In this document: one piece after another, positions 6,640 to 13,379 of the stretch
Layout of the letters: every line of letters starts with the position of its first letter
Position numbering within the stretch: the first letter of the stretch is position 1
NCBI GenBank assembly: GCA_022561095.1
Contig: JADFRV010000044.1
Span: 1-13,913 of the forward strand
Direction of reading: 5' to 3'
DNA length: 13,913 nt
Source: Chloroflexota bacterium
GTDB taxonomy: Bacteria > Chloroflexota > Dehalococcoidia > SM23-28-2 > RBG-16-64-32
Translations under genes and position numbers: made by a program
Notes under the pieces: model-generated
What the model was told of the DNA's origin: nothing
Databases searched by the model: none
What the model saw: only the letters and a program-made list of their open reading frames with translations

Positions 6640-8027
6640 CAGTCCCCCCACCTCACCTCGTACAGCCGCACCGGCTCATCGAACCCCTTGAGCGACGTCT
6701 CGCCCCGGTCGGCGAACAGGAAGTCCTTGCCCTCTGCTAGCTCCCTGACGACGTTGGCAACCAGTATCTCCCCGCCCTTGGCCGTCGCTGTGATACGGGC
6801 AGCCCTGTTGACCGCCGTACCGAACAGGTCGCTGCGCCCGTCTGGGTCGTCCTCCGCTATCGGCTCCCCCGCGTTCAGCCCGATGCGCACCCGGATAACC
6901 TCCGCTCGTCCTGAGCCTGTCGAAGAACCACCTTTCGAGCGAAGCCAGCCTTCGTTCCACTCGGCAAACGCCCGCTGCATGGCGATTGCGCACTCCAGCG
7001 CCCGCGTGGCCGAGGAGAAGGAGGCCATGAACCCGTCCCCCATCGTCTTCACCTCCGAGCCGCTGTGCGACTTCAGCGCCTCCCGCACCATGCGCTCGTG
7101 CTCGCGCAGCAACTCCCGCGCCTTGGCGTCTCCGAGGCGCTCCGTCAGGGCCGTCGAGCCTTCGACGTCAGTAAAGAGGATGGTGTGAACGGTTGCTGCT
7201 TCAGGCGGCGTGGCCGTCTGTACCGAAGCAGGCTCTGTCAGATCTGGGATGTCGCCTTCGAAGAACCTCTGTGCGAGCAGCGGACCCTCAAACGCGTTAT
7301 CCACGAACGCAACGCGCGAATCCTTGATCAAACCCGCCACACGTCGCGTCGCGTCCATGCTGCTGTTGGGGTTGTTCCGCTGATGGATCAGCAGCGTGGG
7401 CGTTGACAGGGAGGTCGCGTCCGCGTCCGCATCCCACCGCCTAGCGTCTTCTGCCAAGCGCTCGAAGCTGGCCACCTCGCCCGTGGCGCGTATCAGGCCT
7501 GCGAAGTCGCTGACAAGCTGATCAGTGAAATCAGGACTAAACGAGCGTACGGCGGTCTCCGACGCCAGCTCCCAATCGATCTTCGCCAACTCCGTCAGTA
7601 TCAGCATGCGTTCGTTAGACATGTCCTCCCACGATGCCGCTGCCGGCGCCTGGGCGAGGTGGGTTACCTTGTCCGGATGCCGAGCTGTGTACGCCAGCGC
7701 TGGTATGGTAGCAAACCCTAAGGAGTAGATACGCAGCTCCTCGAGCCCGAGCCGGTCCACGACCGCTTCTATGTCCAGCACAAAGCTGTCTAGCGCGAAG
7801 TCATCCGGGTCTCGATCGGACAGCCCGAATCCTCTCGGATCAAGCCGGACGAGCGTGGCCCACTGAGCCACCGCCGTGTACGCCATACGCAAAGGGTCGA
7901 TCTGCCACTCTGCCTCCAGGTGCGAAAACGGCATCGCTAGGAACAGCACCGCCGGCCCCTCGCCGATTGCGTAGTAGGCGATGCTCACCCCGTCGCTCGT
8001 CTTCGCGTACCGGATCTGCGGCTCCAT
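6639..8027 (-). CDS. Cyclase fusion B: degenerate alpha/beta-hydrolase plus class III nucleotidyl cyclase
   Basis: 462 residues. The N-terminal alpha/beta-hydrolase fold (1-265: SDGVSIAYYAIGEGP, LVRLDPRGFGLSDRD, LAYTARHPDKV) lacks the nucleophile: the elbow reads YSLGFATIP with Gly at the Ser position, and no catalytic His is seen near FVDNAFEGPLLAQ. The C-terminal class III cyclase (about 280-462) has all usual residues: D287 in LFTDVEGST, K327 and D331 in EVKTMGDG, D400 in SDLFGTAVNRAARI with N407 and R411. It is therefore a plausible active cyclase gated by a non-catalytic sensor domain; K and D favour ATP. A 13-residue insertion (about 363-376) comes from a DNA repeat. It is the first gene of a pair with the methyltransferase. 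No membrane helices are seen; it is probably cytosolic. Confidence 0.9.
   Translation of the reverse strand: MEPQIRYAKTSDGVSIAYYAIGEGPAVLFLAMPFSHLEAEWQIDPLRMAYTAVAQWATLVRLDPRGFGLSDRDPDDFALDSFVLDIEAVVDRLGLEELRIYSLGFATIPALAYTARHPDKVTHLAQAPAAASWEDMSNERMLILTELAKIDWELASETAVRSFSPDFTDQLVSDFAGLIRATGEVASFERLAEDARRWDADADATSLSTPTLLIHQRNNPNSSMDATRRVAGLIKDSRVAFVDNAFEGPLLAQRFFEGDIPDLTEPASVQTATPPEAATVHTILFTDVEGSTALTERLGDAKARELLREHERMVREALKSHSGSEVKTMGDGFMASFSSATRALECAIAMQRAFAEWNEGWLRSKGGSSTGSGRAEVIRVRIGLNAGEPIAEDDPDGRSDLFGTAVNRAARITATAKGGEILVANVVRELAEGKDFLFADRGETSLKGFDEPVRLYEVRWGD
6903..6941. repeat. 39-nt inverted-repeat-bounded insertion inside cyclase B
   Basis: The segment starts CGCTCG and ends CGAGCG (perfect 6-bp terminal inverted repeat), with an inner TCGAA/TTCGA pair. 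The core CGTCCTGAGCCTGTCGAAG resembles a small dispersed repeat I recall from many bacterial genomes. It codes in frame for RSKGGSSTGSGRAE-type sequence. Copy B has 13 residues (39 nt) more than copy A between AF and RVR at this place, exactly the length of the segment. Confidence 0.65.
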
Positions 8028-8029
8028 AG

Positions 8030-8043
8030 CGGCCTTATTCTAC
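8030..8043 (-). promoter_or_regulatory. Conserved start-proximal block of cyclase B with TAGAAT (-10-like)
   Basis: The minus strand reads GATGGCGTAGAATA with TAGAAT 9 nt before the ATG at 8027, the same arrangement as at cyclase A. Here AAGG lies between the box and the ATG and could act as a weak ribosome binding site. No convincing -35 element is present. Confidence 0.4.
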
Positions 8044-8089
8044 GCCATCGTGCCAACCCCCGTTTCAGACAGTCCGCGCGCCCATCTCG

Positions 8090-8118
8090 TTGACTGCCGA
8101 CAGGCCGCGCGCTATCGT
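8090..8118 (+). promoter_or_regulatory. Probable promoter of the MBL-gcv operon
   Basis: TTGACT (8090-8095), a 17-nt spacer and TATCGT (8113-8118): five of six at -35, four of six at -10. A start near 8125 gives a leader of about 60 nt carrying AGGAGG (8143-8148) and the palindrome at 8153-8172. It lies divergent to cyclase B, whose start is at 8027. The leader is too short for a glycine riboswitch and none was recognised. Confidence 0.5.
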
Positions 8119-8152
8119 GAGCTTGACCCCCCGCAGGCAGATAGGAGGCAGA

Positions 8153-8172
8153 CCTGCCTGCCGGTAGGCAGG
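8153..8172. repeat. 20-nt near-perfect palindrome between Shine-Dalgarno and start codon
   Basis: CCTGCCTGCCGGTAGGCAGG differs from its own reverse complement at one symmetric base pair position (G/T). It resembles a GCAGGC-type dispersed palindrome. It lies between a strong AGGAGG (8143-8148) and the ATG at 8184, stretching their spacing to 35 nt. Removing the repeat and its flanks would bring the spacing back to about 9 nt. Confidence 0.55.
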
Positions 8173-8183
8173 CGCAACATCCC

Positions 8184-9044
8184 ATGGGTAAATGGCTGAG
8201 GCTGGGCGATCTCGAGCTCCTTGTGGTGAGCGATGGCGTGCTGCGCCAGGACGCCGGAGCCGTCTTCGGCCTCACCCCCCGCCTCATGTGGGAGCGCTAC
8301 CTGCCGGAACTGGACGATAAGTACCGCTTCCCCATGGGCCTGAACTCCATGCTCGTCCGCGGTCAGGGCAAGACCGTGCTAGTAGAGACCGGCGTCGGAA
8401 CGAAGACGGGCCGCACCCCCGGCGTTTCGGGCACGGACGAGAGCGGTAACCTGCTCCGTAACCTGCAGCGCGAAGGCATCCGGCCCGAGGACGTGGACAT
8501 CGTCGTCAACACCCACCTCCACTTCGATCACGCCGGCGGCAACACCCTGATCTCCGATGGCAAGCCGGTCCCCGCCTTCCCCCGCGCCCGCTACCTCATC
8601 CCGAAGGGCGAGTGGCAGGTCGCCGCCAGCCCCAACGAGCGCACCCGCGCCACCTACCTCGCCGAGAACTTCGAGCCCCTTGAAGACGCCCGCCAGGTCG
8701 AGCTTGTAGAAGGCGAGGTGGAGATCATCAAAGGGCTGAGCCTGCTGCCCGCGCCCGGCCACACCGCCGACCACTGCATCGTGGAGCTCGACTCAGGCGG
8801 CGAGCTCGCCCTCTACGTTGGGGAGCTCGCCCAGCACCCCGTAATGCTGGAGCGCATCGCCTGGATCTCCGCCTTCGACGTCCTCCCCCTGGTGTCGTTG
8901 GAGACGAAGAAGCGCGTCATCGAGCGGGCGCTGGAGCGGCGGGCGCTCATCGTCTCCGTGCACGCCCCCTACCCGGGCCTGGGACGCCTCCGCCTGGAGG
9001 ATGGGAAACGCAGATGGGAACCGCTGGACGGGCAGGGACGATGA
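8184..9044 (+). CDS. MBL-fold metallo-hydrolase
   Basis: 286-residue metallo-beta-lactamase-fold protein. THLHFDHAGG gives H111, H113, D115 and H116; APGHTADH gives H193; VSVHAPYPGLGR gives the final H260. The usual bridging Asp (GD) is Glu in YVGELAQHP (E214), a conservative but unusual change. It resembles the lactonase/glyoxalase-like branch whose C-terminus has a (S/A)H.P.PG.G pattern; the substrate is unknown. ATG 8184 is the first standard start after an in-frame TAG at 8142. The stop overlaps the gcvT start as ATGA (9041-9044), so it heads the glycine cleavage operon and is translationally coupled to it; a role in detoxifying or hydrolysing a metabolite linked to glyoxylate or glycine is inference from context only. 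Confidence 0.9.
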   Translation: MGKWLRLGDLELLVVSDGVLRQDAGAVFGLTPRLMWERYLPELDDKYRFPMGLNSMLVRGQGKTVLVETGVGTKTGRTPGVSGTDESGNLLRNLQREGIRPEDVDIVVNTHLHFDHAGGNTLISDGKPVPAFPRARYLIPKGEWQVAASPNERTRATYLAENFEPLEDARQVELVEGEVEIIKGLSLLPAPGHTADHCIVELDSGGELALYVGELAQHPVMLERIAWISAFDVLPLVSLETKKRVIERALERRALIVSVHAPYPGLGRLRLEDGKRRWEPLDGQGR

Positions 9045-10171
9045 CCGACCAGCCCGCCGCCGACACCCTGCGCCGCACCTGCCTCCACGCCGAGCACGTG
9101 CTCCTAGGAGCCCGCATGGTACCCTTCGCCGGCTGGGAGATGCCGGTGCAGTACTCCGGCATCATCGAAGAGCATCAGGCGGTGCGGCAGGCCGCCGGCA
9201 TGTTCGACGTCTCCCACATGGGCCGCTTCGAGCTCATCGGTCCGGAGGCCGCCGCCCTCCTCCGCTACGTCTGCACCTACGACATGACCCGCCTCTCGCC
9301 CGGCCGGGGCCACTACGCCGCCGCCTGCCGCCCCGACGGCGGCATCATGGACGACGTCTACGTCTACTGCCTCGCGGAAGACCGTTATCTGCTCGTGGCC
9401 AACGCCTCCAACGCCGGCAAGATCCGCGGCTGGCTCCGCGAGCACGGTCGCCGCTTCCGGGTGGAGGTCTCCGACCGCCACACCTCCACCTGCATGATCG
9501 CCGTGCAGGGCCCCCAGGCGCTGGAGCGACTCGCCCGCGTGCTGGAGCCGGATTTCATCAAGTCCCTAAAGCCGCGCGCCTGCGGCGAGATAGAGTGGGA
9601 GAACGCCTTCGTCTTCGCCTCGCGCACCGGCTACACGGGAGAGGACGGATTGGAGCTCGTCTCTTCGGCGGCCGCCGGCCCCCGCCTCTGGCGGGCCCTC
9701 TTGGACGCGGAAGTGCTCCCCTGCGGCCTCGGCGCCCGCGATACCCTGCGCCTGGAGGCGTCACTCCTCCTCTACGGTAACGACATGGACGAGACCGTGA
9801 ACCCGCTTGAGGTCGGGTTGGGCTGGGTCGTGACCACGGACGACGGCGCCGACTTCCTCGGACGTGAGGCGCTCCAGCGCGCCCGCGAGAGCCAACTTCA
9901 GCGTACGCTCGTCTGCCTGAAAGCCCAGGAGCGAGGCATAATGCGGCCGGGCTGCTCCATCTTGCGTTCCGGCCAGCAGGTGGGTAAAGTCACCAGCGGT
10001 AGCCACTCGCCGACCCTGGGCGGGAGCATCGCCATGGGCTTCGTACCACCGGAGTTGGCGGCGGAAGGAACGGAGCTGATCGTGGACATCCGCGGCAGGC
10101 CCCTTCCGGCGCGGGTGGTGCCTCGTCCGTTCTACAAGCGCCCTCGGGCCGCAGAGGAAAGGAACGCTTAG
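9041..10171 (+). CDS. gcvT: Glycine cleavage system T protein (aminomethyltransferase)
   Basis: 376 residues from the ATG at 9041 (MTDQPAADTLRR), which overlaps the MBL stop and has CAGGGA just upstream; an earlier in-frame ATG at 9014 lies inside the MBL gene and is less likely. It transfers the aminomethyl carbon from lipoylated GcvH to tetrahydrofolate, releasing ammonia. Motifs: PFAGWEMPVQY, AGMFDVSHMGR, CRPDGGIMDDVYVY (the catalytic Asp region, D104/D105), RTGYTGEDGLE, CGLGARDTLRLEA, and the C-terminal barrel with KVTSGSHSPTLGGSIAMG. Length is normal for the family. The stop TAG directly abuts the gcvH start. Confidence 0.97.
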   Translation: MTDQPAADTLRRTCLHAEHVLLGARMVPFAGWEMPVQYSGIIEEHQAVRQAAGMFDVSHMGRFELIGPEAAALLRYVCTYDMTRLSPGRGHYAAACRPDGGIMDDVYVYCLAEDRYLLVANASNAGKIRGWLREHGRRFRVEVSDRHTSTCMIAVQGPQALERLARVLEPDFIKSLKPRACGEIEWENAFVFASRTGYTGEDGLELVSSAAAGPRLWRALLDAEVLPCGLGARDTLRLEASLLLYGNDMDETVNPLEVGLGWVVTTDDGADFLGREALQRARESQLQRTLVCLKAQERGIMRPGCSILRSGQQVGKVTSGSHSPTLGGSIAMGFVPPELAAEGTELIVDIRGRPLPARVVPRPFYKRPRAAEERNA

Positions 10172-10561
10172 TTGGTCATACCCCCTGACCTCCGCTACAC
10201 GAATGAGCACGAGTGGGTACGGGTGGAGAACGGAGTAGGCACTGTGGGCATCACGGACTACGCCCAGGATCAGTTGGGAGATGTCGTCTACGTGGACCTG
10301 CCGTCGCCCGGCAAGCAGCTCTCCCAGCTCGCCGTATTCGGGGAGATCGAGTCCGTCAAGGCCGTGTCCGAGTTGTACGCTCCCGTCAGCGGCGAGGTGG
10401 TCGAATCGAACGGGGCCCTCGCCGACAAGCCGGAGCTGATCAACGAATCGCCCTACGGCGAAGGCTGGCTTATGAAGCTGCGCCTCGCCGACGAGAGCGA
10501 GGTCGAGAACCTCCTCACCGCCGATCAGTACAGCGATTACATCGAGCGGGAGGCCGAATGA
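10172..10561 (+). CDS. gcvH: Glycine cleavage system H protein
   Basis: 129-residue lipoyl carrier that shuttles the aminomethyl group between the P, T and L proteins. It opens with LRYTNEHEWVRVENGVGTVG, continues ITDYAQDQLGDVVYVDLP, and the lipoylation loop is GEIESVKAVSELYAPVSG with K63 the expected lipoyl-lysine; the family end INESPYGEGWLMKL follows. The start is TTG at 10172, zero nt after the gcvT stop, with GAGGAAAGGA upstream inside gcvT; this is the only start compatible with the conserved length. Lipoylation enzymes are not in the window. The stop overlaps the gcvPA start as ATGA. Confidence 0.97.
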   Translation: MVIPPDLRYTNEHEWVRVENGVGTVGITDYAQDQLGDVVYVDLPSPGKQLSQLAVFGEIESVKAVSELYAPVSGEVVESNGALADKPELINESPYGEGWLMKLRLADESEVENLLTADQYSDYIEREAE

Positions 10562-11871
10562 CCTCCCCCCACCCCTACATCCCCAACACCGACGAAGACC
10601 GTCGCGCCATGCTCGACGCCGTCGGCGTCGCTACCGCCGACGAGCTGTTCGCCGACATCCCGCCGGAGCTGCGTATTGACGGCCTCGACCTGCCCCCGGC
10701 GCTGCCGGAGCAGGAGCTGATGCGGGAGATGGCCGCCCTGGCCGCCCGCAACCAGGTCCCCGGCAACGGCATGGCATGCTTCCTGGGCGCCGGCGCCTAT
10801 CGCCACTTCATCCCCAGCGTCGTCGGCCACGTCATAAGCCGCTCCGAGTTCTACTCCGCCTACACCCCCTACCAGCCCGAGATCAGCCAGGGCACCCTCC
10901 AGACGATGTTCGAGCTCCAGTCCATGACCTGCGAGCTGACCGGCATGGACGCGGCCAACGCCGGCATGTACGACGGCGCCAGCGCCCTCGCCGAGGCCTG
11001 CCTCATGGCCTGCAACGTCACCGGCCGCAGCCGCATCGCCGTACTGGACAGCGTCCACCCGGCCTACGCCGACGTAGTGCGCACCTACGCCCGCGGCCGT
11101 GACCTGGCGGTGGACGTGGTGTCGGACGGCAGCCTCAGCCAGGAGCACGCCTGCCTGGCCGTCCAGCACCCCAACTTCTTCGGTTGCCTGGAGGACGTTT
11201 GGCAGCGAGAGACGGCCGCCCACGCCGCCGGCGCCCTCCTCATCGCCGTGACCGACCCGATCTCGCTGGGGCTGCTGGCGCCGCCCGGCGACTACGGCGC
11301 CGACATCGCCGTCGCCGAGGGGCAGAGCCTGGGCTGGCCGGTCACCTTCGGCGGGCCCTACCTGGGCCTGTTCGCCTGCCGCCAGCAGTACCTGCGCCGG
11401 ATGCCCGGCCGCATCGTCGGCCGCACCAGCGACCTGGACGGCCGCACCGGATACGTCCTCACCCTCCAGACGCGAGAGCAGCACATCCGGCGCGAGCGCG
11501 CCACCTCCAACATCTGCACCAGCCAGCAGCTTGTAGGGCTCGCCGCCGCCGTATACCTGGCCGCGGTAGGCAAGCACGGCCTGCGCCGCATCGCCGAGAC
11601 CTGCTACCACCGGGCCCACTACGCGGCGGAGCGCATCGCCGCCCTGCCCGGCTACTCGCTCGCATTTGAGGCGCCCTTCTTCAAGGAGTTCACCGTCCAC
11701 TGCCCCCGCCCCGTCCCGCAGATACAGGCGCGGCTCCAGGAGCGGGGAATCATCGGCGGCCTGGACGTGAGCGACCGGGTGGACAACGGGATGCTGCTCT
11801 GCGTCACGGAGATGAACACCCGGGAAGAGATCGACCGTCTGGTGGAGGCGCTGGCGGAGGCGGCGCAATGA
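10558..11871 (+). CDS. gcvPA: Glycine dehydrogenase (decarboxylating) subunit 1
   Basis: 437 residues from the ATG at 10558 (MTSPHPYIPNTDEDRRAMLD), four nt of which overlap the gcvH stop, with GGGAGG 4 nt upstream. It is the N-terminal half of split P-protein and binds subunit 2 to decarboxylate glycine onto GcvH. Diagnostic runs: FLGAGAYRHFIPSVVGHVIS, FYSAYTPYQPEISQGTLQ, FELQSMTCELTGMDAANAGM, FGGPYLGLFACR and RREKATSNICT-like RRERATSNICTSQQ. The reading frame extends upstream into gcvH, but only the portion from 10558 matches the family. Length fits the usual 440-450. It is followed by gcvPB with an ATGA overlap. Confidence 0.96.
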   Translation: MTSPHPYIPNTDEDRRAMLDAVGVATADELFADIPPELRIDGLDLPPALPEQELMREMAALAARNQVPGNGMACFLGAGAYRHFIPSVVGHVISRSEFYSAYTPYQPEISQGTLQTMFELQSMTCELTGMDAANAGMYDGASALAEACLMACNVTGRSRIAVLDSVHPAYADVVRTYARGRDLAVDVVSDGSLSQEHACLAVQHPNFFGCLEDVWQRETAAHAAGALLIAVTDPISLGLLAPPGDYGADIAVAEGQSLGWPVTFGGPYLGLFACRQQYLRRMPGRIVGRTSDLDGRTGYVLTLQTREQHIRRERATSNICTSQQLVGLAAAVYLAAVGKHGLRRIAETCYHRAHYAAERIAALPGYSLAFEAPFFKEFTVHCPRPVPQIQARLQERGIIGGLDVSDRVDNGMLLCVTEMNTREEIDRLVEALAEAAQ

Positions 11872-13379
11872 CCACCGCCGAGCGAAGCAAGACTAACCCG
11901 AAAGCGATGGACATCGGCGCCAGCCTCACGTTCGACCTGAGCCGGCCGGGGCGCAAGGGCGTCCTGCTGCCGGAGCCGGACGTGCCGCCGGCGGCGCTGC
12001 CGGACGCCCGCTTCCTGCGCTCGGAGCTCAACCTACCGGAGCTATCGCAGAACCAGGTGGTCCGCTACTTCCTGGGGCTGAGCAAGCTCAACTACAGCCT
12101 GGACACCGGCTTCTACCCCCTCGGCTCCTGCACCATGAAGTACAATCCAACCGTCAACGAGGACGTCGGCCGTCTGCCCGGCTTCGCCCTCGCTCACCCC
12201 CTCCAGCCGGAGGCCACCGTCCAGGGCGCGCTGGCCGTCCTCCACCAGCTCCAGCAGGCCCTCGCCGCCATCACCGGCATGGACGCCGTCGCCCTGGCCC
12301 CCGCCGCGGGCGCGCAAGGAGAGCTGTGCGGCATCCTCATGATCAAGGCCTACCTGGAGGACCGCCCCGATGGCATCGGGGCCCGGCGCAAGGTGCTCAT
12401 CCCGGACTCCGCCCACGGTACGAACCCGGCCACCGCCGCCATGTGCGGCTTCCAGGTCGTCACCATCCCCTCCGACCGCGATGGCAACACCGACATGGCG
12501 GCCCTGGAGTCCGCCCTGGACAACGGCGTCGCGGCGATGATGCTCACCCTGCCCTCGACCCTGGGCCTGTTCGATCCCAACATCGAGCGAATCGCCAAGA
12601 CGCTGCACCGGCACGGCGCCCTCCTCTACGGCGACGGCGCCAACCAGAACGCCTTCCTGGGCCGCGCCCGCTTCGGCGATATGGGGTTCGACGTGGTGCA
12701 CCTGAACCTGCACAAGACGTTCTCCACACCCCACGGCGGCGGCGGCCCCGGCGCTGGCCCCGTCTGCGTCACGGCCAAGCTGGCCCCCTACCTGCCCGCG
12801 CCGGTCGTGGAGACGGACGGAGACTCGTACCGCCTCGCCACCCCGGAGCGCAGCATCGGCAAGACCACAGCCTTTCACGGCAACTTCGGCGTCCTGGTGC
12901 GCGCTCTCACCTACATCCGCTCACTGGGCGCCGAAGGGCTGCGCGCCATCAGCGATAACGCCGTGATCAACGCCAACTACGTCCTCACCCGCCTGCGCCG
13001 CGCTTATCATCTTCCCTACGACCGCCGCTGCATGCACGAGGTCGTGTTCTCCCCGCCCAAGGCGAGCCGGCGGGCGAAAGGGGCGAAGACCCTGGACATC
13101 GCCAAGCGGCTCATCGATTACGGCTTCCACCCGCCCACCATCTACTTCCCGCTAATCGTCGACGAGGCGCTGATGGTGGAGCCCACAGAGTCAGAGGCGA
13201 AGGAAGCGCTGGACGCCTTCTGCGAGGCGATGCTGGCGATAGCCCGCGAGGCGGAGGAGGAGCCGGAGCTGCTGCGCGGCGCCCCCCACGACGCCCCCCT
13301 GCGCCGCCTCGACGAGGCCGCCGCCGCCCGCAAGCCCTACCTGCGCTGGCGGCCGCCCGGACAAGGAGGAAGCTCGTGA
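11868..13379 (+). CDS. gcvPB: Glycine dehydrogenase (decarboxylating) subunit 2
   Basis: 503 residues, the PLP-carrying half of split P-protein. PLP attachment is at K283 in NLHKTFSTPHGGGGPGAGPV; D256 in LLYGDGANQNAF should bind the PLP nitrogen, and H183 in PDSAHGTNPATAA stacks on the ring. It also has FYPLGSCTMKYNP and TPERSIGKTTAFHGNFG. ATG 11868 overlaps the gcvPA stop and has GGAGG 7 nt upstream. Together T, H, PA and PB make a full glycine cleavage core lacking only the dihydrolipoyl dehydrogenase. The stop overlaps the next gene's GTG (GTGA, 13376-13379). Confidence 0.97.
   Translation: MTTAERSKTNPKAMDIGASLTFDLSRPGRKGVLLPEPDVPPAALPDARFLRSELNLPELSQNQVVRYFLGLSKLNYSLDTGFYPLGSCTMKYNPTVNEDVGRLPGFALAHPLQPEATVQGALAVLHQLQQALAAITGMDAVALAPAAGAQGELCGILMIKAYLEDRPDGIGARRKVLIPDSAHGTNPATAAMCGFQVVTIPSDRDGNTDMAALESALDNGVAAMMLTLPSTLGLFDPNIERIAKTLHRHGALLYGDGANQNAFLGRARFGDMGFDVVHLNLHKTFSTPHGGGGPGAGPVCVTAKLAPYLPAPVVETDGDSYRLATPERSIGKTTAFHGNFGVLVRALTYIRSLGAEGLRAISDNAVINANYVLTRLRRAYHLPYDRRCMHEVVFSPPKASRRAKGAKTLDIAKRLIDYGFHPPTIYFPLIVDEALMVEPTESEAKEALDAFCEAMLAIAREAEEEPELLRGAPHDAPLRRLDEAAAARKPYLRWRPPGQGGSS

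Noticed and set aside
2603..8027. Composite transposon or integron-type cassette array
   Set aside because: No transposase, integrase, terminal inverted repeats around the cargo genes or target-site duplications were found; only cyclase 3' ends repeat.
8028..8183. Glycine riboswitch upstream of the gcv operon
   Set aside because: The predicted leader is only about 60 nt and holds no tandem glycine-aptamer features; only a promoter, AGGAGG and a palindrome are seen.
10537..11868. Long open frame (about 443 codons) on the minus strand opposite gcvPA
   Set aside because: Its translation is a low-complexity Gly/Ala/Val/Asp-rich string typical of frames opposite GC-rich genes; gcvPA on the plus strand matches its family along its whole length.
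12042..12878. Open frame on the minus strand opposite gcvPB
   Set aside because: Shadow of gcvPB in GC-rich DNA; Gly/Val/Asp-rich with no family pattern.
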